Shown: positions 52,885-61,872, numbered from the stretch's first letter. The stretch is DNA of 64,000 nucleotides from Pseudomonas sp. FP2196 (GCF_030687715.1 NZ_CP117445.1:1112501-1176500); one strand, 5' to 3'. The notes: generated by a model from the letters alone, not told the origin. Made by a program: numbers and translations.

Positions 52885-53404
52885 CTGTGGGAGCTGGCTT
52901 GCCAGCGATGGCGCCCTGACAGGCGACCATGTTCTGGCTGGCGGTGTGAATATCCGTTTCTTCGGGTGCTGCGGCTGGCGGTTCCGCCCTTACGGCGGGT
53001 CACTTTTTACAGACGCCTAAAAAGTAACCAAAAACGCTTGCCCCAACGTTCGGCCCGCTCGCTGAGGCTCGAGGTTCCTTCGCTCCGGGACTCATCCGGG
53101 CGCATCGCCTCCGGTTTGCTTCGCTGCACCTCCTCTCGATGTGTTTGGCTTCGCCAAACGGTCGCTGCGCTCCCACCCCCGGATGAATCCCTCCGCTCAG
53201 CCTGCCGACGGGGCCGGTGGATCAAGATCAAGAGCTGCAGCCGAGCTAACGCTCATCCTGTTGAGTGGTGAGGAGCAGGAGCGAGTAGGTGGCGCTGCTT
53301 TGCTTTTCTGTGGGAGCTGGCTTGCCAGCGATGGCGGCCTGACAGCTGACCAGTCTCTATCTGGATGCACACAATCCAACTGTGGGAGCTAGCCTGCTGG
53401 CGAT
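52885..53404. repeat. Composite repeat block: three REPs and a long dispersed repeat
   Basis: Single GGGAGCTGGCTTGCCAGCGAT REPs at 52885-52909 and 53309-53333, and a variant GGGAGCTAGCCTGCTGGCGAT at 53380-53404. Between them (about 52968-53222) is a GC-rich repeat starting with GGCGGTTCCGCC, including an A/T stem near 52998-53028 and the hairpin GTTTGGC-ttc-GCCAAAC (53143-53159). This type is a well-known multicopy non-coding repeat of pseudomonads, as I recall. No gene is supported. Confidence 0.75.
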
Positions 53405-53521
53405 GAGGCCCGCCCGGCCACCCCATCACCCAAGGTTGTTTAAAAATGCATCAAATCACCAGAACCTTCCCACAAGGTTTTCAGGTTGTCCGTCGGACGT
53501 CGGATCTCTAGTCTTTGGTTG

Positions 53522-53765
53522 TCACCGCAAATCGGTGATCGGGTGTGAGAACCCGGTAAGAGGTTTAAATCAAACGTCAGTAGCACCATAATCGCCGCCA
53601 GCTCATTTGCTGCCGGCAATGTTCTATGGCGGCTGTGTGCGGGCGGACTTCGGTTCGGCCGGGTTGATCTCTTACCGGTTTCTCACTCCGCACATAGCTG
53701 CCACCTCTTCGTCGCGTGAGAAACGACCAGTGATGGCTTCAATCATTTGATTAGAGATCATTGCA
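53522..53765 (+). ncRNA. Structured leader RNA upstream of the DUF6124-like gene
   Basis: Hairpin TCACCG-caaat-CGGTGA (53522-53538) and CGGGT-gtgaga-ACCCG (53540-53555). A 16-bp helix TGGCGGCTGTGTGCGG/CCGCACATAGCTGCCA (53627-53642 with 53688-53703; 14 Watson-Crick and 2 G-U). Segment B (53669-53686) can pair with A (53545-53562; 17 of 18) or, over 9 bp, with C (53716-53724). Such alternatives suggest an attenuator or riboswitch-like element. I do not recognise a named class. Confidence 0.6.
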
Positions 53766-54125
53766 ATGACTAAACCCGTCCCCGACCCACCCGAAACCAA
53801 AACCCCACTCGAAGAAGCCCTCCGCGCCGAAGACCAGGCCCGCAACCGCGAAGCCATCAAGCGTGCCCTCGACTTCTATCTGTGCCCCGAGCCTGCAAAG
53901 CCCCGCCGACCAAGTACCATGTTTATGGTCTGCCCCGAAGCCGACACCGAAAGCCTGCTCGCCCACGCCGTTGAATCGTTGGCCAGCGCAAGCACTGCCG
54001 CCAGCAACTTTGCCAATGAGCTAAGCGGTTCGCAGCGCAGTACGGTATTAGGCATCCAGCAGATCGTCATGCTCGCCGAACTGGCCGTAAACCGGGCGCT
54101 GGATCGAGTCGACCCACAAACCTGA
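53766..54125 (+). CDS. DUF6124 (formerly DUF3077-like) family protein
   Basis: 119 aa. Resembles a pseudomonad-restricted small protein family: a charged Pro-rich start, then ALDFYLCPE, MFMVCPEADTESLLAHAVESLASASTAASNFA and a helical GIQQIVMLAELAVNRALDRV end. Function unknown. The gene has no obvious partner, but its 260-bp leader is highly structured. A hairpin AAACCTGA-ttga-TCAGGTTT (54118-54137) spans the stop. Confidence 0.75.
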   Translation: MTKPVPDPPETKTPLEEALRAEDQARNREAIKRALDFYLCPEPAKPRRPSTMFMVCPEADTESLLAHAVESLASASTAASNFANELSGSQRSTVLGIQQIVMLAELAVNRALDRVDPQT

Positions 54126-54149
54126 TTGATCAGGTTTACCGTGTCATCG

Positions 54150-54273
54150 TTCTTCGCGAGCAAGCCCGCTCCCACAGGTTGATTGCATTCCAGAGGGGGA
54201 GCTGGCTTGCCAGCGATGACGCCCGTCGAGCCTCTACTCAATCAAAACTGTGGGAGCGGGCTTGCTCGCGAAG
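54150..54273. repeat. REP cluster, three mixed-class units
   Basis: Units at 54150-54178 (CTTCGCGAGCAAGCCCGCTCCC), 54198-54222 (GGGAGCTGGCTTGCCAGCGAT) and 54249-54273 (GGGAGCGGGCTTGCTCGCGAA), written here as classes C, B, C. The outer two form a long inverted pair with the middle one inside the loop. Confidence 0.85.
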
Positions 54274-54296
54274 AGGGCCGCTCAGACGCTGTAGAT

Positions 54297-56012
54297 TCAA
54301 ACCTTGGCACTGACCTCACTGCGAGTGACCAGAGCCTCAATCGCCCCACTCAAACTCGCCGCCTTATCCCCCACCAACAAATGCCAAACCCCACCCTCCA
54401 ACTGGCTGACACCCTGACAACCCAATTCCTTCAACTGCGCCTCGGACAGCGCCTTGCCATCCGCCAGCAGCAAGCGAATCCGGCTCATGGCAATGCAGTC
54501 CAGTTGCAGCACATTGTCGCCACCGCCCAGCGCATTCAGCCATTGCTGAGCTTCCGAACTCGGGACGACAACCGCTTTCGGTTCATCGGCAACGGCAACA
54601 GGCTCAGCAAGAACCGCACGGCCCACCGCCGGCATCGCCAAGCGAATCTCATCTGCGATGCTGTCAGCCATCGGCCCGACCACCACCTGCAAACTGCCAC
54701 CCTTGCCCGGACGCACGACGGCCATCGCACCCAGCGCTTTCAAATCGGCATCGGACGCCTTGTTGCGATCCACCATCTCCAGGCGCAGGCGAGTGGTGCA
54801 GGCGCCTACAGTCAGCAGATTCTCCGCACCACCGAGGGCTTTGATGTAAGCACCGGCTCGTTGGTTTTCTGTGAGGACAGCTTTCTCAGCGGTCGCCACA
54901 TCCTCACGCCCCGGCGTCTTCAGATTGAATCGACGAATACAGAAATCAAATACCGCGTAATACACAACGGCATAAGCCAGCCCGACCGGAACCACCAGCC
55001 AACCATTGGTGGACTTGCCCCAACCAAGCACCATGTCGATAAACCCACCAGAAAACGTAAAGCCCAAATGGATGTTCAGCGCATTGGTGATCGCCATCGA
55101 CAACCCGGTCAGCAGCGCGTGCAGCAGAAACAGCAGCGGCGCGAGGAACATGAAGGCGAATTCGATCGGCTCGGTCACCCCGGTCAGGAATGAAGTCAGG
55201 GCCATCGACAGGAAGATACCGCCCATGACCTTGCGCCGCTCTGGCAGAGCGTTGCGGTACATCGCCAGGCACGCCGCCGGCAGGCCGAAGATCATCATCG
55301 GGAACATGCCGGTCATGAACTGGCCGCCCTTCGGATCGCCAGCGAAGTAGCGCGACAGGTCGCCGGTGACCAGTGCACCGGTCGTTGGATCGGTGAAGTT
55401 GCCGAACACGAACCACGCCATGTTGTTGAGGATGTGGTGCAGGCCGGTGACGATCAGCAGGCGGTTGAACACGCCGAAGACGAAGGCACCGAGGCTGCCG
55501 CTTTCCATCATCAGGCTGCCGAAGCTGTTGATGCCGTGCTGGATCGGCGGCCAGATGTAGCCGAATACCACGCCCAGGCCAACCGCCGCGAACCCGGTGA
55601 CAATCGGCACAAACCGCCGGCCACCGAAGAACGCCAGATACTCGGGCAGCTTGATGTCCTTGAAGCGGTTGTACAGCGCGCCGGCCATCAGGCCGCTGAC
55701 AATGCCGGCGAGCATGCCCATGTTGATGCTCGCATCGAGCACTTTGAGGGTGGAGATCATCACCAGATAACCGATCACCCCGGCCAGGCCTGCGGTGCCG
55801 TTGTTGTCCTTGGCGAAGCCGACGGCGATGCCGATGGCGAAGATCATCGCCAGGTTGGCGAAGATCACTTGGCCGGCATCGTGAATGATCGCGATGTTCA
55901 GCAGGTCGGTGTCACCCAGACGCAGCAGCAGGCCGGCAATCGGCAGGATCGCAATCGGCAGCATCAGCGCACGGCCGAGGCGTTGCAGGCCTTCGATGAA
56001 GAGTTGGTACAT
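54297..56012 (-). CDS. nagE: N-acetylglucosamine PTS transporter EIICB (NagE)
   Basis: 571 aa from the ATG at 56012 (AAGGAG upstream). EIIC membrane domain (about 1-360) with GNFTDPTTGALVTGDLSRYFAGDPKGGQFMTG and GVTEPIEFAFMF, then an EIIB domain with phosphorylation Cys in TVGACTTRLRLEM near 408. A second EIIB-like domain follows (about 485-571), with the active-site segment LDCIAMSRIRLLL misaligned. Imports and phosphorylates GlcNAc. An Hfq/Crc motif lies just before the Shine-Dalgarno. Confidence 0.93.
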   Translation of the reverse strand: MYQLFIEGLQRLGRALMLPIAILPIAGLLLRLGDTDLLNIAIIHDAGQVIFANLAMIFAIGIAVGFAKDNNGTAGLAGVIGYLVMISTLKVLDASINMGMLAGIVSGLMAGALYNRFKDIKLPEYLAFFGGRRFVPIVTGFAAVGLGVVFGYIWPPIQHGINSFGSLMMESGSLGAFVFGVFNRLLIVTGLHHILNNMAWFVFGNFTDPTTGALVTGDLSRYFAGDPKGGQFMTGMFPMMIFGLPAACLAMYRNALPERRKVMGGIFLSMALTSFLTGVTEPIEFAFMFLAPLLFLLHALLTGLSMAITNALNIHLGFTFSGGFIDMVLGWGKSTNGWLVVPVGLAYAVVYYAVFDFCIRRFNLKTPGREDVATAEKAVLTENQRAGAYIKALGGAENLLTVGACTTRLRLEMVDRNKASDADLKALGAMAVVRPGKGGSLQVVVGPMADSIADEIRLAMPAVGRAVLAEPVAVADEPKAVVVPSSEAQQWLNALGGGDNVLQLDCIAMSRIRLLLADGKALSEAQLKELGCQGVSQLEGGVWHLLVGDKAASLSGAIEALVTRSEVSAKV

Positions 56013-56026
56013 GGCGGTTCTCCTTC

Positions 56027-56034
56027 TTGTTGTT
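56027..56034 (-). promoter_or_regulatory. Candidate Hfq/Crc motif at nagE
   Basis: AACAACAA on the minus strand, immediately upstream of the AGAAGGAG of nagE, also inside the nagF 3' end. Matches AAnAAnAA exactly. Confidence 0.5.
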
Positions 56035-56035
56035 A

Positions 56036-58549
56036 TTAGCGCAGAGGCCATTGTTGATGGCAGGCGTGACGCACCGCCGCAGCGCTGCTCAGCTTGAGCA
56101 GGTCACGGGCGAGGCGTTGGCATTCGGCTTCGTGCAACTGGCGCACGCGATCTTTGATCTCACCAATTTGCACCGGGCTGACCGACAGTTCGGTTACGCC
56201 GAGGCCGATCAATACCGGTGTTGCCAGTGGATCAGAGGCCAACGCACCGCACACGCCGACCCACCGTTTGTGCACCGCCGCGCCTTCGCAGGTCATGGCG
56301 ATCAGGCGCAGCAGCGCGGGGTGCAAAGCGTCGACTCGTGCGGCGAGGCCGGCGTGGTCGCGATCCATGGCCAAGGTGTATTGGGAGAGATCGTTTGTGC
56401 CGATCGACAGGAAGTCTGCGTGCTCAGCCAGTTGTTCGGCTTGCAGTGCGGCGGCCGGGACTTCGATCATCACGCCGATTTCCGGGCGCTGCGTGATGTT
56501 CAGTTCCAGGCACAACGCATCGACGCGTTCGCGAATGTGCAGCAATTCGTCGACTTCGGTGACCATCGGCAACAGGATTCGGCAACGCTGCAACGGGCTG
56601 ACTTGCAGCAGCGCGCGCAGTTGCTGATCGAGAATTTCCGGGCGGGCTTGAGCCAGACGAATACCGCGCAAGCCGAGCACCGGGTTGGCTTCGGTGGGCA
56701 GTGGCAGGTAGTCGAGTTGCTTGTCGCCGCCGACGTCGATGGTACGGATGATCACCGACTTGTCACCCATCGCATCGAGCACGGCTTGGTAGGCGGTGCG
56801 CTGTTCTTCGACGTCCGGCGCGGTCTGGCGATCGACGAACAGGAATTCGGTGCGTAGCAGGCCGACACCGTCGGCGCCGTTGGCAAAGGCGTCCGTCGCT
56901 TCAGCGCTGGAGGCGACATTGGCGACAACTTCGATGGCCACGCCATTACGCGTTTGCGCCGGTAGATGCGCCTTGGCCTGTTGGGCGTCGCGGCGTTGTT
57001 GGCGGTCGATTTGTGCTTGTGCGACTTCTGCCAGACGTTCGGCATCTGGCGTCAGTTCAAGGCGACCGTTGTCGGCGTCGAGCACCACCGCTTGGCCTTG
57101 CGGTTGATCGAGCAATGTCGAACCCAAAGCAACCATGCACGGCAAACCTTTGCCCCGCGCCAGAATCGCTACGTGGGAGGTCGCGCCGCCCTCGGCCATG
57201 CACAATCCGGCGACGCCTTGCGCGCTGAGTTGCAACAGATCCGACGGGGTCAGTTCATGCGCCGCGACGATGGCGCCGGCCGGTACGTCGTAATGCCAGG
57301 CTTCGCCGAGCAGGGCGCGCAGCACGCGTTGTTTGAGGTCACGCAGGTCATTGGCGCGTTCGGCCAGCAGCGCACTGCCGGTTTGCTGGAGCACTTCGCA
57401 CTGGACATCAATCGACTGACTCCAGGCATGAGTCGCGGCAGCGCCTTGCTCGATGGATTGTTGTGCGGCGTCGAGCAGGGCCGGGTCTTCGAGCAGCGCC
57501 ATGTGTGCGGCGAAGATCGCTTCTTCGTCGGTGTTTTTGTGCTTTTTCGCTTGAGCGAGGGTGCTGTCGATTTCGCTGCGCACCTGATTCAACGCGGCTT
57601 CAAGTTTCTCCAGTTGCTCAAGCGGAGCATGATTGCCCGCGTCCGCCGGCAAGTTGATTGCGTTCAAACGAAACAGCGGCCCGCCGATCAATCCTGGCGC
57701 AGCACATACACCGTGCAACACCCCGGCCTCGGCCGGGCGTTTGCGTGGTGCAACACTGACCGGTGCAGCGGCGTGATGATCTTCCGGTAGCGCAGTGGCC
57801 AAAACCGTAAGCAACGCTTGCAGCGCGGTTTCGGCATCCAGGCCCTGACAACTGACTTGCACTTCGTCCTGCTCGCCGACCGCCAGCCCCATCAACCCGA
57901 TCAGGCTGTTGCATGGCGCCGATTTGCCGGCGAAATGCAGCTGCGACTGGCTTTTGTAACCTTGCGCAGTCTGACGAATCAGCGCAGCGGGGCGCGCATG
58001 CAGACCGCCTCGATGCGCGACCCGCACATGACCGTTAACCTCAGGCCCGCCGAGTTCTTCTGCATTCGCCGCCGAAACGTTGCGCGCCACGATGTGCAAC
58101 AACGGCTCGCCGACTTTCACCGGTTTCAGGGTGATTGGTCGCACCTGAAAATCCTGGCTGTTGGTCAGGATCAACAGGCTGACCAGGCTTTTGCACTGCT
58201 GGCCGACCTTGTCCAGGTCATAGCGCAACAACGGCTGACCTTTGCTGACTCGCGTGCCTTCCTTGACCAGCATCGAGAAGCCTTCGCCGTTCAGTTCAAC
58301 GGTGTCGAGCCCTAGGTGCAGAAGAATTTCCGCGCCATTGTCGGCGCGCACGGTGAGCGCGTGGCCGGTGCGCGCGACGTGAATGATCACCCCGGCGCAC
58401 GGCGAATACAGGGTGTCGTTGACCGGGTCGATGGCAACGCCATCGCCCATCGCGCCACTGGCGAACACCGCGTCCGGGACTTTGGCGAGCGTGAGCACCG
58501 GGCCGCTGAGCGGGGCGCTGAGGGTCAGCTCTTTATTGTTGTTGTGCAT
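56036..58549 (-). CDS. nagF: Multiphosphoryl PTS protein EIIA-HPr-EI (NagF type)
   Basis: 837 aa. Domains: EIIA-glucose-like (about 10-150, active His78 in LLHLGLDTV), HPr (about 170-255, His in GLHARPAALI), and enzyme I (about 285-837, His in GGATSHVAILARGKG, PEP-binding GTNDLSQYTLAMDR). Takes phosphate from PEP to NagE. Start codons ATGCACAACAACAATAAA contain another Hfq/Crc-like motif. Its stop is 24 bp upstream of the nagE start on the minus strand; nagB precedes it after a BIME. Confidence 0.95.
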   Translation of the reverse strand: MHNNNKELTLSAPLSGPVLTLAKVPDAVFASGAMGDGVAIDPVNDTLYSPCAGVIIHVARTGHALTVRADNGAEILLHLGLDTVELNGEGFSMLVKEGTRVSKGQPLLRYDLDKVGQQCKSLVSLLILTNSQDFQVRPITLKPVKVGEPLLHIVARNVSAANAEELGGPEVNGHVRVAHRGGLHARPAALIRQTAQGYKSQSQLHFAGKSAPCNSLIGLMGLAVGEQDEVQVSCQGLDAETALQALLTVLATALPEDHHAAAPVSVAPRKRPAEAGVLHGVCAAPGLIGGPLFRLNAINLPADAGNHAPLEQLEKLEAALNQVRSEIDSTLAQAKKHKNTDEEAIFAAHMALLEDPALLDAAQQSIEQGAAATHAWSQSIDVQCEVLQQTGSALLAERANDLRDLKQRVLRALLGEAWHYDVPAGAIVAAHELTPSDLLQLSAQGVAGLCMAEGGATSHVAILARGKGLPCMVALGSTLLDQPQGQAVVLDADNGRLELTPDAERLAEVAQAQIDRQQRRDAQQAKAHLPAQTRNGVAIEVVANVASSAEATDAFANGADGVGLLRTEFLFVDRQTAPDVEEQRTAYQAVLDAMGDKSVIIRTIDVGGDKQLDYLPLPTEANPVLGLRGIRLAQARPEILDQQLRALLQVSPLQRCRILLPMVTEVDELLHIRERVDALCLELNITQRPEIGVMIEVPAAALQAEQLAEHADFLSIGTNDLSQYTLAMDRDHAGLAARVDALHPALLRLIAMTCEGAAVHKRWVGVCGALASDPLATPVLIGLGVTELSVSPVQIGEIKDRVRQLHEAECQRLARDLLKLSSAAAVRHACHQQWPLR
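58532..58546 (-). promoter_or_regulatory. Candidate Hfq/Crc motif at the nagF start
   Basis: CACAACAACAATAAA directly after the ATG contains overlapping AAnAANAA matches (AACAACAA, AACAATAA). Binding there would block initiation. Confidence 0.5.
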
Positions 58550-58635
58550 GGCTCGGTCTCATCAGTAGTTCGGAATGTCGCGATTCCACGGTGTTGCTGA
58601 ATGCCTGCATCGCGATCTCACGGTTTCGCTGAGCC

Positions 58636-58721
58636 CTGTAGGAGCTGCCGAAGGCTGCGATCTGTTGATCTTGATCCATAAAAACCAGATCAAAAGATCG
58701 CAGCCTTCGGCAGCTCCTACA
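58636..58721. repeat. REP/BIME between nagB and nagF
   Basis: Intact GTAGGAGCTGCC-class pair ending GGCAGCTCCTACAGG, identical at the target core to that used by the IS110 element. Confidence 0.9.
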
Positions 58722-58747
58722 GGGGGATTCGTCGTCCGTTTTGGTTA

Positions 58748-59770
58748 TCAGTGTGTGCGGGTCACTTTGCTCAGGTGGCGCGGCTGATCCGGGTCCATGC
58801 CTCGGGCCACGGCCAAACCAGCGGCCATCACATAGAAACTCTGGATCGCCAGAATCGGGTCGAGGGCCGGGTGCTCGGCGCGACTCAGGGTCAGGTCGCG
58901 TTCGCTCACATCGTCCGGCGCGGCCAGCAAGACGCGAGCGCCGCGTTGGCGCATTTCCGCCGCCAGACTCAGCAGACCTGCCTGTTCGGCACCGCGTGGT
59001 GCGAAGACCAGTAGCGGATAGTGCTCGTCGATCAGTGCCATCGGGCCGTGACGGACTTCGGCGCTGCTGAAGGCTTCGGCCTGGATCGCCGAGGTTTCCT
59101 TGAATTTCAGCGCCGCTTCCTGGGCGATGGCGAAACCGGCACCGCGACCGATCACCATCAGGCGTTCGCAATCGCGCAGGGCGTCGATGGCCACACTCCA
59201 GTCCTGTTGCGCGGCTTCGCGCAGGCCTTCGGGCAGGGCGTTGTGGGCTTGCAGCAGTTCGTTGTCCTCTTTCCAATGTGCGATCAGACGAGCGCTGGCG
59301 CTGAGGGTGGCGATGAAACTCTTGGTCGCGGCGACGCTGCTTTCAGTGCCGGCGAGCAGTGGCACGCTGAACTCGCACGCGGCTTCCAGTGGTGAATCGG
59401 CGGCGTTGACCATCGACACGCTGAGGGCACCGCGCTTGCGCAAGAGGCGCAGGCTGTTGACCAGATCCGGGCTCTGTCCCGATTGCGAGAAGGCAAACGC
59501 CACCTGACCGCTGACCTTCAACGGCGCTTGCTGCATGGTCACCACCGACATCGGCAACGACGCCACGGGCACGCCCAGTTGCTGCATGGTCAGGTAAGCG
59601 AAGTAGCTCGCTGCATGGTCGGAGCTGCCGCGCGCAACGGTCATCGCTACTTGCGGCGGCTGACGGCGCAGGCGCCCGGCGATCTCGATCAGTTGCGGGT
59701 CGAGTTGTTGCAGTTGGGCCTGCACGGCCTCGAACGAGGACAGCGCCTCTTCAAGCATTTTTGAAGTCAA
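58748..59770 (-). CDS. nagB: Glucosamine-6-phosphate deaminase-type SIS protein (NagB-II)
   Basis: 340 aa from a TTG at 59770 with AGGAG 6 nt upstream; the first ATG, four codons on, lies too far from it. Two SIS domains resembling the GlmS isomerase half: ARGSSDHAASYFAYL, AFSQSGQSPDLVNSL, GTESSVAATKSF, and GRGAGFAIAQEAALKFKETSAIQAEAFSSAEVRHGP. NagB-II enzymes convert GlcN-6-P to fructose-6-P plus ammonia. Start overlaps the nagA end. Confidence 0.88.
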   Translation of the reverse strand: MTSKMLEEALSSFEAVQAQLQQLDPQLIEIAGRLRRQPPQVAMTVARGSSDHAASYFAYLTMQQLGVPVASLPMSVVTMQQAPLKVSGQVAFAFSQSGQSPDLVNSLRLLRKRGALSVSMVNAADSPLEAACEFSVPLLAGTESSVAATKSFIATLSASARLIAHWKEDNELLQAHNALPEGLREAAQQDWSVAIDALRDCERLMVIGRGAGFAIAQEAALKFKETSAIQAEAFSSAEVRHGPMALIDEHYPLLVFAPRGAEQAGLLSLAAEMRQRGARVLLAAPDDVSERDLTLSRAEHPALDPILAIQSFYVMAAGLAVARGMDPDQPRHLSKVTRTH

Positions 59771-60857
59771 TGTCTTCTCCTTCGACCATGACGGCGGTCA
59801 GTGTGAGTGAGCGATCCAGCCGCACGCAGTCGGCCCAGGCGCCTGGTTCAAGGCGCCCGCGTTCGGTGATGCCGAGGTAGTCGGCGGGGAATTGCGAAAG
59901 ACGTTGCGAGGCCTCGGCAATCGGCAAACCGATCTTCACCAGATTGCGCAGGGCCTGATCCATGGTCAGCGTGCTGCCGGCCAGCGTGCCGTCCGGCAGG
60001 CGCACGCCGCCCAGGCATTTGGTCACGGTGTGGCTGCCGAGTTTGTATTCACCGTCGGGCATGCCGGCGGCGGCGGTCGAATCGGTGACGCAATACAGGC
60101 ACGGGATCGAGCGCAGAGCCACACGGATGGCGCCGGGGTGGACGTGAAGCAAGTCCGGAATCAGCTCGGCGTACTTGGCGTGGGCCAGTGCCGCGCCGAC
60201 GATCCCCGGTTCACGGTGATGCAGCGGGCTCATGGCGTTGTACAGATGGGTGAAGCTGGTGGCGCCGGCGTCAAGGGCGGCGACGCCTTCTTCGTAACTG
60301 CCGAGGGTGTGGCCGATCTGCATGCGGATGCCGCGGCCGCTGAGCTCGCGGATCAAAGCGTCGTGGCCGGCGATTTCCGGGGCGATGGTGATCACCCGGA
60401 TCGGCGCCAGCGCCAGATATTCTTCGACTTCGGCCATCAGCGCGGTGTGGGCGAAGTTCGGTTGCGCGCCAAGTTTGCCGGGGTTGATGTAGGGGCCTTC
60501 GAGATGAACCCCGAGTACCCGGGCGCTGTTGGCCGGGCGCTGTTCGCAGAACTCGCCGACTGCCTTGAGTACGCTGGAAATCTCGGCGCTCGGCGCGGTC
60601 ATGGTGGTGGCCAGCAGCGAGGTGGTGCCGAAGCGCACGTGGGTTTTGGTGATGGTCTCGAAAGCGCTGGCGCCTTCCATGATGTCTTTGCCGCCACCGC
60701 CGTGAACGTGCAGGTCGATGAAGCCCGGCAGCAGATATGGCAGATCGTTGTCCGCCGGATCGCAAGGCACACCTTCGATCGACACGACTTTGCCGTGTTC
60801 GTGAATCAGCCGGCCGCGAACCCAGCCGTGAGCGGTGAGGATGTTGTCTTCAGACAT
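59751..60857 (-). CDS. nagA: N-acetylglucosamine-6-phosphate deacetylase NagA
   Basis: 368 aa from the ATG at 60857. Amidohydrolase barrel: PGFIDLHVHGGGGKDIMEG (metal HxH), LGVHLEGPYINPGKLGAQ, TIAPE, QIGHTLGSYEEG, SFTHLYNAMSPLHHREPG and the catalytic Asp in YCVTDSTAAAGMPDG. Removes acetate from GlcNAc-6-P, feeding NagB. Overlaps nagB by 20 bp. Confidence 0.96.
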   Translation of the reverse strand: MSEDNILTAHGWVRGRLIHEHGKVVSIEGVPCDPADNDLPYLLPGFIDLHVHGGGGKDIMEGASAFETITKTHVRFGTTSLLATTMTAPSAEISSVLKAVGEFCEQRPANSARVLGVHLEGPYINPGKLGAQPNFAHTALMAEVEEYLALAPIRVITIAPEIAGHDALIRELSGRGIRMQIGHTLGSYEEGVAALDAGATSFTHLYNAMSPLHHREPGIVGAALAHAKYAELIPDLLHVHPGAIRVALRSIPCLYCVTDSTAAAGMPDGEYKLGSHTVTKCLGGVRLPDGTLAGSTLTMDQALRNLVKIGLPIAEASQRLSQFPADYLGITERGRLEPGAWADCVRLDRSLTLTAVMVEGEDIDFKNA

Positions 60858-60889
60858 TTCGGTTCTCGCTGTTTGACGGCTGCGCCCGG

Positions 60890-61621
60890 TTAGCGGCGCA
60901 GCTCTGCAACAAAGTCGTAGTAGTCGTTGCGGCAATAGGTGTCGGTGACTTCGATCGGCGTGTTGTCTTCCAGATAACCGACCCGGGTCATCAGCAGCAT
61001 GGCGGTGCCGGGGGCGATGCCGACCAGCGCGGCGAACTCATCCGAGGCGTTGATCGCCTGGATGTGCTGCAAGGCGCGGACGATCGGTTTGCCGATGCCG
61101 TCGAGGTATTCGTAGAGCGAATCGCCCACCGCTTGCGGCTTGGGCATGATCGAGGCGGGCAGGGTACTCATCTCGATGGCCATCACCGTGTCGTCGGCCT
61201 TGCGCAGGCGTTTCATGCGCGCGACCTTGTCGTTCGGCGACAGGCTCAGGCGAATCAGTTCTTCGTGGGTCGGCAGGGTGATTTCCCGCTCCAGCCACTG
61301 TGAGCTGGGCACGAAGCCCTTGAGACGGAGCATTTCACTGAAGCCGGAGAGGCGTGAAAGGGGTTGTTCCAGGCGTGGGGTGATGAACGTGCCGGAACCT
61401 TGCAGGCGACGGATCAAACCTTGATCGAGCAATACTTCCAGTGCCTTGCGCGCTGTCACGCGGGAGATGCCCAACTGTTCGCTGAGGTTGCGCTCGGATG
61501 GCATCGCCTGTTCGGCTTTCCACTGCCCCGCATGAATGGCCGCTTCCAGATTGCGCGCCAGTTGCAGGTACAGCGGCGTCGGCTGGGAATCGTCTGGGCG
61601 TAGGACGTGTAGGTCATTCAT
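60890..61621 (-). CDS. nagR: HutC-type GntR regulator NagR
   Basis: 243 aa from the ATG at 61621 (GGAA 9 nt upstream; an ATG 9 bp earlier is possible). N-terminal winged helix (LYLQLARNLEAAIHAGQWKAEQAMPSERNLSEQLGISRVTARKALEVLLDQGLIRRLQGSGTFI) and a C-terminal UTRA effector domain. NagR-type proteins repress GlcNAc genes and are released by GlcNAc-6-P or GlcN-6-P. Heads the nag operon, with TGGTATT-type boxes upstream. Confidence 0.9.
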   Translation of the reverse strand: MNDLHVLRPDDSQPTPLYLQLARNLEAAIHAGQWKAEQAMPSERNLSEQLGISRVTARKALEVLLDQGLIRRLQGSGTFITPRLEQPLSRLSGFSEMLRLKGFVPSSQWLEREITLPTHEELIRLSLSPNDKVARMKRLRKADDTVMAIEMSTLPASIMPKPQAVGDSLYEYLDGIGKPIVRALQHIQAINASDEFAALVGIAPGTAMLLMTRVGYLEDNTPIEVTDTYCRNDYYDFVAELRR

Positions 61622-61678
61622 GTCGGTCATTTCCGGCGCGAGTATTGGATTGTTGTGGCTCGCTTGTGGGGCGGAAAT

Positions 61679-61770
61679 TAATACCACTTGAATACCATGT
61701 CAACGCGCGAAATTGGCCGTTGGGCCAATGAAATGGCGGTCGTTAGAAAGGTTGGCATGAAGTGGTATTA
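61679..61770 (-). promoter_or_regulatory. Probable NagR operators upstream of nagR
   Basis: TAATACCACTT (61679-61689) and its exact inverse AAGTGGTATTA (61760-61770), with an additional AATACCAT at 61691-61698. Between them is a 7-bp dyad ATTGGCC-gttg-GGCCAAT (61712-61729). HutC/UTRA repressors favour TGGTAT/ATACCA half-sites, so NagR autoregulation is the simplest reading. Confidence 0.6.
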
Positions 61771-61787
61771 GAGGTGGGCTATCGAAA

Positions 61788-61872
61788 AGCAAAAGATCGC
61801 AGCCTGCGGCAGCTCCTACAGTTGAGAGTGGTATCACCCATGTAGGAGCTGCCGCAGGCTGCGATCTTTTGA
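61788..61872. repeat. REP/BIME (GTAGGAGCTGCC class)
   Basis: Inverted pair directly upstream of the nag operator region, downstream of the L,D-transpeptidase gene. Confidence 0.9.

Noticed and set aside
53141-53392. ORFs within the composite repeat block
   Set aside because: They lie in repetitive DNA containing REPs and hairpins; translation would simply read repeat sequence.
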